A stretch of 64,000 nucleotides of DNA from Rhodoferax sp. WC2427 (lineage in GTDB: Bacteria; Pseudomonadota; Gammaproteobacteria; Burkholderiales; Burkholderiaceae_C): the NCBI RefSeq assembly GCF_040822085.1, contig NZ_CP162006.1:930001-994000 (forward strand). The letters are read 5' to 3'. Below, piece by piece: positions 55,938 to 64,000 of this stretch (positions are counted from its first letter, which is position 1; every line of letters begins with the position of its first letter). The notes under the pieces are model-generated. The model worked only from the letters and a program-made list of their open reading frames with translations, did no database searches and was not told the DNA's origin. Made by a program: the position numbers and the translations under genes.

Positions 55938-56680
55938 GGCTTGGCTCCCAGGATCTCAATTTCGCATTGGCTGAGCATGATGGCGTCGGCCAGGGCCCAC
56001 AGCACATCCAGCTTGAACTGCAGTATCTGCAGCGCGCGCTCTTGCAGCGCCCGGGTCTGGCTGAAGTAGGCCAGGGTGAAGCGCAGGCCGTGCTCTACAT
56101 CGCGGCGGGCCTGGGTCAGGCGCTGTTTGAAGTACTGCAGGCCCTGCGTGTCCACCCAGGGGTACTGGGTGGGCCAAGTGTCGATGCGCTGCTGGTGGAT
56201 GTGCGGGGCAAACAGCTCGGTCAGGCTGGAGGCCACGGCTTCCTGCCAGGGCTGGCGGCGCGCGAAGTTAATGTAGGCATCCACCGCGAAGCGCGTGGCC
56301 GGTGCCACCAAGCGCAAGGATGTCACATCGTCGCGCGACAGGCCCACGGCCAGGCCCAGGCCGATCCAGGCTTCGATGCCGCCGGGGTCTTCGCTGCCGT
56401 CGGTCGCGCCGATGTTGCGGCCATCATGGTCCAGGATGCGCTGTATCCATTCGCGCCGGATTTCCCGGTCGTCGCAGTTGGACAGGATGGCTGCATCTTT
56501 GAGGGGGATGGAGATTTGGTAGTAGAAGCGGTTGGCCACCCAGCCGCGCAGCTGTGCAGGCGTCAGCGTACCGGCCGCCATCATGCGGTGGAACGGGTGG
56601 TGGATGTGGTAGCTGCTGCTTTTGCCGCGCAGCTGGGCTTCAAATTCTTCCGCGGTCCAGGGTGCCAATATATCGGTCAT
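55934..56680 (-). CDS. pqqC: Pyrroloquinoline-quinone synthase PqqC
   Basis: Cofactor-less oxidase of the last step, closing the ring and oxidising eight electrons. The 248-residue heme-oxygenase-like protein has [31 protein letters not shown] and LDHDG. It overlaps pqqB and pqqD by ATGA. Confidence 0.97.
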   Translation of the reverse strand: MTDILAPWTAEEFEAQLRGKSSSYHIHHPFHRMMAAGTLTPAQLRGWVANRFYYQISIPLKDAAILSNCDDREIRREWIQRILDHDGRNIGATDGSEDPGGIEAWIGLGLAVGLSRDDVTSLRLVAPATRFAVDAYINFARRQPWQEAVASSLTELFAPHIHQQRIDTWPTQYPWVDTQGLQYFKQRLTQARRDVEHGLRFTLAYFSQTRALQERALQILQFKLDVLWALADAIMLSQCEIEILGAKP

Positions 56681-57594
56681 AGTGTGATCTCCATGCCATC
56701 AAACGCAACTTCTATGCCGCGGCGTGTCAGCTCCTGGCGCTGGGGGCTGGTGGCATCGAGGATGGGGTTGGTGTTGTTGATATGGATCAGCACCTTGCGG
56801 GTGGTGGTGGGCAGCCGGTTCAACCATTCCAGCATGCCGCCCGGGCCGCTTTGAGGCAGGTGGCCCATGGAGCGCGAGGTTTTTTGGGATGCGCCCAGCG
56901 CGATCATTTCGTCGTCGGTCCACAGCGTGCCGTCAACCAGCACGCAGTCTGCCGCTTGCATGGCGGCCCAGACATGCGGCTCCATGGTGCCCAGGCCGGG
57001 CGCGTAGAACAGCTGCTTGCCCGAGGCGGCGTCGGTGATGGTCACGCCCACGTTGTCGCCCGGCTGGGGCTGGTCACGGTGCGGCGAATAGGGCGGGGCG
57101 TTGCTCAGCAGGGGCAGGGCGGTGAACAGCAGGCCCGGTGCGCCGTCGATGCAAAAGTTACGCTGGTCGAGCGGCACACTGTGCCAGTGGATGCCGCAGT
57201 AGTGTTCCAGTACCTTGAGCACGGGGTTGCCGCGTACCAGGTCGTCGCGTACCAGGGCATGGCACCACAGCTCCAGCGGCTGGCGGTGTTCGCGCAGCAT
57301 GTACAGGCCGGTGGTGTGGTCGATCTGCGCATCCATCAAGAAGATGGCACGGATGGCGGTATCGCGCAGTTGCCGCGCGGGCTGCAAGGCCGGGAAGCTG
57401 CGGATCTGCTGCAGGATTTCGGGGGAGGCGTTGAACAGCACCCAGTTGCTGTCGTCGGCGCTGACGGTGATGGACGATTGGGTGCGTGCCAGGTGGTAGG
57501 GGCTACCTTGGCGGTAGGCGGCGCAATTGGGGCAATTGCAGTTCCACTGCGGGAAACCGCCGCCGGCAGCGGAGCCTAGGACATGGACTCTCAA
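56677..57594 (-). CDS. pqqB: PQQ biosynthesis protein PqqB
   Basis: Metallo-beta-lactamase-fold hydroxylase that acts on the Glu-Tyr product. The 305-residue protein has [19 protein letters not shown] near the N terminus (structural zinc cysteines) and [15 protein letters not shown]. It starts 72 bases after pqqA, behind a hairpin. Confidence 0.97.
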   Translation of the reverse strand: MRVHVLGSAAGGGFPQWNCNCPNCAAYRQGSPYHLARTQSSITVSADDSNWVLFNASPEILQQIRSFPALQPARQLRDTAIRAIFLMDAQIDHTTGLYMLREHRQPLELWCHALVRDDLVRGNPVLKVLEHYCGIHWHSVPLDQRNFCIDGAPGLLFTALPLLSNAPPYSPHRDQPQPGDNVGVTITDAASGKQLFYAPGLGTMEPHVWAAMQAADCVLVDGTLWTDDEMIALGASQKTSRSMGHLPQSGPGGMLEWLNRLPTTTRKVLIHINNTNPILDATSPQRQELTRRGIEVAFDGMEITL

Positions 57595-57628
57595 GGGGTG
57601 TATCTCTTCAGGCGCTAGCGTTGGCTGG

Positions 57629-57664
57629 CCTGTGGCCCACCGGTTACATCCGGCGGGCCACAGG
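57629..57664 (-). other. Hairpin between pqqA and pqqB
   Basis: As RNA, CCTGTGGCCCGCCGG, a six-base loop and CCGGTGGGCCACAGG form a 15-bp stem with one G:U pair, directly after the pqqA stop. No U tract follows. It would favour pqqA over pqqBCDE by limiting read-through or protecting the upstream RNA. Confidence 0.8.
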
Positions 57665-57666
57665 GT

Positions 57667-57741
57667 TCAGCGGTTGGCAATGTACATCGTGATTTCAAAG
57701 CCAAAACGCATATCGCTGGCGGTTGGTGTTTCCCATTGCAT
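57667..57741 (-). CDS. pqqA: PQQ precursor peptide PqqA
   Basis: 24-residue precursor whose Glu16 and Tyr20 become PQQ; both are present in FGFEITMYIA. AAGGAA lies about eight bases before ATG 57741. The flanking RFGFE and the basic end match the family. Too short for standard gene calling. Confidence 0.95.
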   Translation of the reverse strand: MQWETPTASDMRFGFEITMYIANR

Positions 57742-57782
57742 GGCAGGTTTCCTTCGGTGTATCCCGCAAGACGCGGTAGCCC

Positions 57783-57807
57783 GTACTGCCAGACCATCTG
57801 CCAGTAC
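57783..57807. promoter_or_regulatory. 25-base inverted repeat upstream of pqqA
   Basis: GTACTGCCAG, five-base spacer, CTGCCAGTAC: arms match at 9 of 10. It lies 42-66 bases before the pqqA start in the 217-base gap shared with the divergent sensor kinase. Candidate operator, or a hairpin in the leader. Confidence 0.6.
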
Positions 57808-57864
57808 GTGCTGCAGTGTGCCTGCCGGGTGGCTGCGGCGCATCGCGAAATCATGGATTCCGGC

Positions 57865-57881
57865 CTCATGATTTTCATGAG
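57865..57881. promoter_or_regulatory. 17-base palindrome before the sensor kinase gene
   Basis: CTCATGA, TTT, TCATGAG: perfect 7-bp arms, 78 bases before the kinase start. Possible operator in the shared control region; partner unknown. Confidence 0.45.
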
Positions 57882-57958
57882 ATGCGGTGGCGGCATGGGA
57901 CTTGCGGCAGCCGGGTGTCCAGCGGCCCACTTGTAGCAGTCGCACCACCGGGAAATCC

Positions 57959-59323
57959 ATGAGCCTTCGCCTCCAACTCAACCTGATCGTGACCGCCATG
58001 CTGGGCATTTTTGCCTCGGTGCTGATCGGCTTGCAGATCGACAACATACGGCGTAGCGTGCATGAAGAGGTGGTGGGCGCGAACGTGGTGGCCACCCAGC
58101 TGCTCTCGCGCATGCAGTGGGTGTACGGTGCCAGTGGCCTGGAGGGCATGGCCGGATTTCTGGCTCAGGTGGGCCGCATCCGGGCCAACGAGGTCGAGCT
58201 GCGCGACGAGCAGGATGCGCTGATCTACCGCTCGCCGCCCCCGGTGTACAAGGCTGGGCGCACCTCGCCGCAGTGGTACAACCAGATGGTGGCTACACCG
58301 CTGGAGCCGCAGGAAATCCGTCTGCCCAATGGCCGGCTTATTTTGCGGGCCGATCCCTCGCGCGCCATTCTCGATGGCTGGGATGATCTGAGCCCCATGC
58401 TGTGGATGGTGCTGGCGGGCTTTGTACTGGGCAATGCGCTGGTCTACGCCCTGGTGGGCCAGGTGCTTAGGCCCTTGCACCGGGTCATGCACGGCCTGCG
58501 GCAGATGGCCGAAGGCGACTACGCCACCCGCATGGCGGATCTGTCAGGCCGCGAGGGGCGGCTGGTCAGTTCGGCGTTCAACCACATGGCACAGTCTGTG
58601 CAAGACAGCATCGAAGCCAAGCGGCAGGCGAAGGCGGCCACGCAGGCATTGGCCGAGAACCGGGAGCTGACCCAGACCATCCAGGGGCGGATCGAATTGG
58701 AGCGGGCGGCGATCTCGCGGGAGCTGCACGACGAGCTGGGCCAGCAGGTGACGGCCATCAAAAGCGTGGGCCTGGCGATTGCCCGGCGGGCGGCGGGCAG
58801 CGATGCCACGATCGAGCAATCGGCGCGCTTGGTGATGGGCTGCGCGGACCAGATTTACGACAGCGTGCACCGTTTGATTTCCCAGCTAAGGCCGCTGGCG
58901 CTGGACCGTTTTGGTCTGCACGATGCCTTGCGTGACATGCTGGCCGATTGCCAATTGCACCACCCGGGCGTGCGGCTGAACTTCGACATGCCGCAACCCC
59001 TGGACGGGCTGGACGATGCCCTGGCCACGGCGGTCTACCGCATCGTCCAGGAGGCCATGAGTAACGCTTTGCGCCACGCGCAAGCCCAGCGCATCGACGT
59101 GCGTGTGCGTGCGTCCGACACGGTGCTGCGGATGGAACTGGTAGACGATGGGGTGGGCCGTGTCGGGCAATGGCAGTCCGTGGGGCACTATGGTGTGTCC
59201 GGAATGCGGGAGCGGGCGCAGGCTTTGGGCGGCAGTTTTGACCTGGACCAGATGGAGCCTGCCGGGGTGCGGGTGCGCGTCCATTTGCCTCTGAAAATGA
59301 AAATTAAACCGGTGGAGACATAA
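57959..59323 (+). CDS. Sensor histidine kinase (NarX/UhpB type)
   Basis: Membrane sensor kinase, 454 residues from ATG 57959 (GGGAA before it). Membrane helices at about 8-26 and 147-168 enclose a 120-residue periplasmic sensor region without a domain I recognise. A HAMP segment follows, then the HisKA_3 dimer domain with H257 in SRELHDELGQQ, and the ATPase domain. A longer frame to 57887 lacks support. It pairs with the next gene two bases on. Placement between pqq and the aldehyde dehydrogenase suggests sensing of alcohol/aldehyde or PQQ-enzyme status, like ExaD/ExaE of Pseudomonas; inferred. Confidence 0.92.
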   Translation: MSLRLQLNLIVTAMLGIFASVLIGLQIDNIRRSVHEEVVGANVVATQLLSRMQWVYGASGLEGMAGFLAQVGRIRANEVELRDEQDALIYRSPPPVYKAGRTSPQWYNQMVATPLEPQEIRLPNGRLILRADPSRAILDGWDDLSPMLWMVLAGFVLGNALVYALVGQVLRPLHRVMHGLRQMAEGDYATRMADLSGREGRLVSSAFNHMAQSVQDSIEAKRQAKAATQALAENRELTQTIQGRIELERAAISRELHDELGQQVTAIKSVGLAIARRAAGSDATIEQSARLVMGCADQIYDSVHRLISQLRPLALDRFGLHDALRDMLADCQLHHPGVRLNFDMPQPLDGLDDALATAVYRIVQEAMSNALRHAQAQRIDVRVRASDTVLRMELVDDGVGRVGQWQSVGHYGVSGMRERAQALGGSFDLDQMEPAGVRVRVHLPLKMKIKPVET

Positions 59324-59324
59324 A

Positions 59325-59960
59325 GTGAAAGTCATGTTGGTCGATGACCATGCGGTCGTGCGCATGGGTTTCAAACTCTTGCTGCAGGCCTCCGACGATG
59401 TGGTGGTGGTGGCCGAAGCGGACAGCGGCGAAGCCGCCTGCCAGGCCTTTGCGGCGGCCGCGCCGGACGTGGTGGTGATGGACATCGCCATGGCTGGCAT
59501 GGGCGGCATCGAAGCCATCAAGCGTCTGGTGGCCAAGGATGGACGGGTGCGCATTCTGGCCTTGTCGGCGCACGAGGACATCAGCCATCCGATGCGGGCC
59601 TTGCAGGCGGGTGCCATGGGCTATTTGTCCAAGCGCAGCGCGCCCGAAGTGCTGATCGATGCCATCCGCGCCGTGGCCAAAGGCCAGCGCTATGTGGACC
59701 CGCAGATTGCCCAGCGCATTGCGGTGCAGGCCATCAGCGGCGACAAAGGGCCGGTGGACAAGCTCTCGGCCCGCGAGTTCGAGGTATTTGTGCAGCTCGC
59801 GCGCGGCCAATCGGTGGCGCAGATTTCAGAAACCCTCAAGCTCTCCAATTCCACCGTGGGAACGCATCTCTACAACACCAAGCAAAAACTCGGTCTGGTC
59901 AACCAGGCCGAGATGACCTTGCTGGCGGTGCGCCATGGCTTGATTGATATTTCGGCGTAA
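59325..59960 (+). CDS. Response regulator, NarL/LuxR family
   Basis: Receiver domain with phospho-acceptor D53 in VVVMDIAMAG, and a LuxR-type helix-turn-helix (LSAREFEVFVQLARGQSVAQIS, about 146-167, to 205). 211 residues from a GTG one base after the kinase stop, with GGAG in the kinase end as ribosome site. Partner of the upstream kinase; probable targets are pqqA and the dehydrogenase gene. Confidence 0.93.
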   Translation: MKVMLVDDHAVVRMGFKLLLQASDDVVVVAEADSGEAACQAFAAAAPDVVVMDIAMAGMGGIEAIKRLVAKDGRVRILALSAHEDISHPMRALQAGAMGYLSKRSAPEVLIDAIRAVAKGQRYVDPQIAQRIAVQAISGDKGPVDKLSAREFEVFVQLARGQSVAQISETLKLSNSTVGTHLYNTKQKLGLVNQAEMTLLAVRHGLIDISA

Positions 59961-60193
59961 CACTGTCCCGTTTGGACACGGGCGGTGGCACAGACTGTTG
60001 CTTTATGGAGCAGTGGCACGGCAGGGCCACAGCCCCGGCTCCCGTCGGTCTGGTTACATAGCCTGTTGCCACGGGCGTTCGCCCAGGAAAGCAAGGGTTT
60101 TCCTGTACTGGAGGCCAGTTGGCACAGGATGTGAGATGGAAGAAGCACCCGCAAGGGAATTAAGCCTATCCCATTGATTTCAAGGAGACAATC
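59961..60193 (+). promoter_or_regulatory. Control region of the aldehyde dehydrogenase gene
   Basis: 233-base non-coding gap. It holds three TGGCAC hexamers (59986, 60014, 60119) and a short palindrome ACTGG-AGG-CCAGT (60106-60118) preceded by GTACTG-like bases seen also upstream of pqqA. Sigma-54 -12 boxes are not at the right spacing here. AAGGAG at 60182-60187 is the ribosome site. Confidence 0.5.
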
Positions 60194-61714
<1,521 letters not shown>

Positions 61715-61739
61715 TCCCTGGTCCAGCGTAGGTAAACAC

Positions 61740-61761
61740 AAGGGGCCGGTAACGGCCCCTT
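61740..61761 (+). other. Hairpin between the aldehyde dehydrogenase and DUF779 genes
   Basis: AAGGGGCCG, loop GTAA (GNRA type), CGGCCCCTT: perfect 9-bp stem 26 bases after the dehydrogenase stop and just before the next ribosome site. No T run, so partial termination or RNA stabilising is likely. Confidence 0.75.
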
Positions 61762-61779
61762 CATTGCTTGGAGAGCCTT

Positions 61780-62151
61780 ATGGTTGACAAAGTAATTGCG
61801 ACACCGGCCGCCTTGGAGCTGGTGGAGTATTTGAAGACAAAGCACGGGGCGATGATGTTCCACCAGTCGGGCGGCTGCTGTGACAACAGTGCCGCCAATT
61901 GCTATTTGCCCGGTGAGATCACCATGGGTGCGGGCGATGTGTACCTAGGCGATATCGGCGGCTGTCCGTTCTACATCGGCCTGGCGCAGTACGCGTATTG
62001 GAAGCACACCCAGTTGATCATCGACGTGATCGAGGGACATGGTGGCACCTTCTCGCTGGAGGGACCGGAAGGCAAGGCTTTCCACACCCGTTCACGCGTT
62101 TTCACCGAGGCAGAGATGCAGGAGCTTTTCGGCGTATCCGGCCCCGCCTGA
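61780..62151 (+). CDS. DUF779 domain protein
   Basis: 123 residues from ATG 61780 (GGAG before it), with SGGCCDNSAANCY and GGCPFYIGLAQYAYWKHTQ. The DUF779 family is found beside acetaldehyde-type dehydrogenases; the conserved cysteines suggest metal binding or a redox role, but function is not known. Confidence 0.88.
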   Translation: MVDKVIATPAALELVEYLKTKHGAMMFHQSGGCCDNSAANCYLPGEITMGAGDVYLGDIGGCPFYIGLAQYAYWKHTQLIIDVIEGHGGTFSLEGPEGKAFHTRSRVFTEAEMQELFGVSGPA

Positions 62152-62161
62152 AGCCGCTGCT

Positions 62162-62926
62162 TCAGACCGCGTGCAGCGATGGGCAGAGCTGCAAAAAAGC
62201 CTGCTCCAGATTGCGGGCCTGGGTCTGTTCGACCAAGGCCTTAGGCTGCCCATCAAACACCACCGCACCCTGGTCCAGCACGACCACCTGGTCGGCCTGC
62301 TGGACTTCATCCACCAGGTGCGTGGCCCACAGAATGGCCACGCCTTCGACGCGCGCCAAATGTTCCACCGCGCCCATCAGCGCCTGCCGGGAGGCCGGAT
62401 CCAGGCCCACGGTCGCTTCGTCCATCAGCAACAGCCTGGGCTTGTGCAGCAGCGCCCGGACCAATTCCACCTTGCGCCGACTGCCACCCGAGAGCGCACG
62501 CACCGCAGTTTTGGCTTGGGCCTGCAGTCCGTGGCGTTCCAGTCCCTCGGAAATTCTGTGCAGCGCCGTTTTGCGGGGAATGCCATGCAAGTCGGTGTGG
62601 AACAACAGATTGGCCTGCACGCTCAGGTCCAGGTCGAGTGACGATTGCTGGAACACCATCCCTAAGCAGGCGAGGGCACGGGTGGCCTGGGTGTGCATGT
62701 CATGCCCGAGGATGGAGAGCTCGCCGCTGTCGGCCACGAACAACCCGCTCAGTATCTGCAGCAGCGTGGACTTGCCCGCGCCATTGGGCCCCAGCAGCGC
62801 AACGAACTGCCCCGGCCGCAGACACAGATTGACGGCCTGCAAAGCCCGCTTGGAACCATAGGACTTGGAGATATTGCACGCCCGCAGAACCAGCGGCGTA
62901 TCGGAGGCACAGGGTGGGGTTGTCAT
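62162..62926 (-). CDS. ABC transporter ATP-binding protein (PQQ-ADH-associated type)
   Basis: ABC ATPase of 254 residues from ATG 62926: Walker A GPNGAGKST, signature ALSGGSRRKVEL, Walker B LLLMDEATVGLD. It resembles the ATPase subunits found with PQQ-dependent alcohol dehydrogenase systems (TIGR03864 type, from memory). No permease gene is in the window. It converges on DUF779 and diverges from the binding-protein gene. Confidence 0.87.
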   Translation of the reverse strand: MTTPPCASDTPLVLRACNISKSYGSKRALQAVNLCLRPGQFVALLGPNGAGKSTLLQILSGLFVADSGELSILGHDMHTQATRALACLGMVFQQSSLDLDLSVQANLLFHTDLHGIPRKTALHRISEGLERHGLQAQAKTAVRALSGGSRRKVELVRALLHKPRLLLMDEATVGLDPASRQALMGAVEHLARVEGVAILWATHLVDEVQQADQVVVLDQGAVVFDGQPKALVEQTQARNLEQAFLQLCPSLHAV

Positions 62927-63016
62927 GGAGAGGGTCTTCGGTTGGGGGCGGTATAGCTGCCGGGTGACAACCCCCTCTGTCAAGCAAGTGTTGTTCCACG
63001 GCGGGCTTTCCCGGAG

Positions 63017-63032
63017 TGGCATTTTTCTTGCG
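63017..63032 (+). promoter_or_regulatory. Sigma-54-like promoter of the binding-protein gene
   Basis: TGGCATTTTTCTTGCG places GG and GC exactly ten bases apart, as in the -24/-12 consensus TGGCAC...TTGCA. The predicted start of RNA is about 38 bases before the ATG. Confidence 0.6.
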
Positions 63033-63047
63033 GTTGCAGGCGTGCAT

Positions 63048-63062
63048 GTCACATTCTGTGAC
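63048..63062. promoter_or_regulatory. 15-base palindrome before the binding-protein gene
   Basis: GTCACA, TTC, TGTGAC: perfect 6-bp arms, between the sigma-54-like site and the ribosome site, probably in the leader. Possible operator or small hairpin. Confidence 0.45.
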
Positions 63063-63080
63063 GCATAAAAAGAGAAGCCG

Positions 63081-64000
63081 ATGGAGACAAAAACTTGCGT
63101 GAAACGCCGTCTGGCGCGGGCTGCCGGAGGGCTGTTGCTGCTGGCCTGCCAATGGGCCGTTGCCGCACCCTGGACCGTGGCCGTGGTGGGATTGGTGGAT
63201 GACGCACGCTACCATGCCCGCCAGCTGGAGCATGCCTATCCCGACCATCCGGCAGGGCGGCCGGACGATGCCGCGCGTGTGGCGCTGCTTGATTCCGAGT
63301 CGGAGCTGGAGGCTGCGGGCCAGCGCCTGCAGGTCAAGGTCTTCATGGCCAGCAATGCAACCGATCTGCCACGCGTGATGGCCGAGCTCAAGGCCGCCAA
63401 GATCCAGCATGTGCTGCTGGATCTGCCCGATGCGGAGCTGCAGCAGATCGCCAGCACTGCCGCCGTGGGGCCCGACGCGCCTATTTTGTTCAACATCGGC
63501 TCGCCCTCGGATGTCTTGCGCGGCACTGCCTGCGCGCTGGCGATGCTGCACACGTATCCCAGTCGGCAGATGCTCAGCGATGCCCTGGTGCAGTACCTTG
63601 CCGCCCGGTCCTGGACCCAGGCGTTGGTGCTGTATGGGCAGGCTCCGCAAGACACCTTGCAGCTGGATGCCTTTGTGCGGTCGGCCAAACGTTATGGCTT
63701 GCGGATCCAAAAGACGGCGCAATTCAAGGTGTCGGGGGATCCACGCGAGCGCGACCTGAGCAATACCCGTCTGCTCACCAACGACAAGGGCTTTGATGTG
63801 GTGGTGGTGCTGGACAGCGAGGGCGAGTTTGCCCGCACGCTACCCTACACCACGCAATGGCCCCGGCCCGTGGTGGGCTCCAACGGGCTGACTGCCATGG
63901 CCTGGCATCCGCAGTGGGAGCGCAATGGCGGGCCGCAACTGTCGCGGCGGTTTTTTCGGTATGCGCACCGGCCCATGGCGGCACAGGATTGGGCAGCCTG
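63081..64000 (+). CDS. Exported binding-protein-like subunit, PQQ-ADH ABC system (partial)
   Basis: Open frame from ATG 63081 without a stop to the window edge, at least 306 residues. A signal peptide (RRLARAAGGLLLLACQWAVAA) is followed by a Leu/Ile/Val-binding-protein-like fold: WTVAVVGLVDD, KIQHVLLDLPDAELQQI, LVLYGQAPQD and FDVVVVLDSEGEFA. It resembles the binding protein of PQQ-dependent alcohol dehydrogenase ABC systems (TIGR03863 type, recalled). GAGAAG lies before the ATG. C terminus missing. Confidence 0.85.
   Translation, partial: METKTCVKRRLARAAGGLLLLACQWAVAAPWTVAVVGLVDDARYHARQLEHAYPDHPAGRPDDAARVALLDSESELEAAGQRLQVKVFMASNATDLPRVMAELKAAKIQHVLLDLPDAELQQIASTAAVGPDAPILFNIGSPSDVLRGTACALAMLHTYPSRQMLSDALVQYLAARSWTQALVLYGQAPQDTLQLDAFVRSAKRYGLRIQKTAQFKVSGDPRERDLSNTRLLTNDKGFDVVVVLDSEGEFARTLPYTTQWPRPVVGSNGLTAMAWHPQWERNGGPQLSRRFFRYAHRPMAAQDWAA

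Noticed and set aside
57805..57830. Sigma-54 promoter for pqqA on the minus strand
   Set aside because: GGCACA is followed by GC one base too early and the left T is absent.
59986..60134. Sigma-54 promoters before the aldehyde dehydrogenase
   Set aside because: Of three TGGCAC boxes, the GC of the -12 element is one base too far at 59986, one base too near at 60014, and is GA at 60119; sigma-54 spacing is strict.
63048..63062. CRP-type site
   Set aside because: GTCACA-TTC-TGTGAC has the half-sites facing the wrong way and the wrong spacing for TGTGA-N6-TCACA.

Overview
The window is GC-rich chromosomal DNA from a betaproteobacterium. The best fit is Burkholderiales, family Comamonadaceae, near Rhodoferax. 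This rests on gene order (era-recO-pdxJ-acpS; leuC-leuD-leuB-asd-fimV-truA-trpF-trpB-trpA-accD; a sdh-gltA cluster divergent from mdh-acnB), on protein character, and on a short intergenic repeat that I associate with this family. That last association is recollection, not a search result. Genus and species cannot be fixed from the sequence alone. About 60 protein genes are supported; no tRNA, rRNA, IS element, prophage or CRISPR array was seen.

Layout. 0-4.8 kb: era, recO, pdxJ, a Uma2-type nuclease-fold gene, acpS and nagZ on the plus strand. 4.8-6.4 kb: lysS. 6.4-15.8 kb: a surface-glycan locus with a PglC-type initiating sugar-phosphate transferase, an extended SDR reductase, GT4, GT2 and GT11 (fucosyltransferase family) glycosyltransferases, two methyltransferases, a Wzx-type flippase and a membrane-bound WbpM-type 4,6-dehydratase; no polymerase (Wzy) is visible. 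15.8-17.0 kb: a Lon-substrate-binding-domain protein and divergent yggT. 17.1-30 kb: a leftward amino-acid/lipid super-cluster (leuC, a tiny entericidin-like lipoprotein, leuD, leuB, asd, fimV, truA, trpF, trpB, trpA, accD) headed by a LysR gene. 30.2-41.6 kb: the TCA block, with gltA, sdhE, sdhB, sdhA, sdhD, sdhC and a GntR regulator leftward, and mdh, a CitE-like lyase, a small exported protein and acnB rightward.

41.9-45.9 kb: an OmpA-type lipoprotein, a small monooxygenase-fold protein, a PIN-PhoH protein, a Bcp peroxiredoxin and an Mth938-domain protein. 45.9-50.6 kb: alaA-like aminotransferase, hom, a small exported protein and thrC. 50.7-52.7 kb: mobB, moeA and moaD for molybdenum cofactor. 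52.7-54.3 kb: a Na/Pi cotransporter. 54.5-64 kb: a PQQ region, with pqqA, B, C, D and E leftward, a NarX/NarL-like two-component pair, an NAD-type aldehyde dehydrogenase with a DUF779 partner, an ABC ATPase, and a divergent exported binding protein that runs off the window. Together these look like a PQQ-linked alcohol/aldehyde oxidation module with its own sensing and transport.

The least explained signal is a 37-base repeat built as a 14-base left block, an 11-base centre and a 12-base right block. It lies in at least nine gaps between genes. Recognisable versions with the same spacing also sit inside the open reading frames of pdxJ, trpF, the LysR gene and moeA, where they coincide with AT-rich codons that do not fit the rest of those genes. 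Other signals worth testing are a near-consensus promoter with a perfect palindrome across its -10 before mdh, a sigma-54-like promoter before the last gene, and a 25-base inverted repeat before pqqA.
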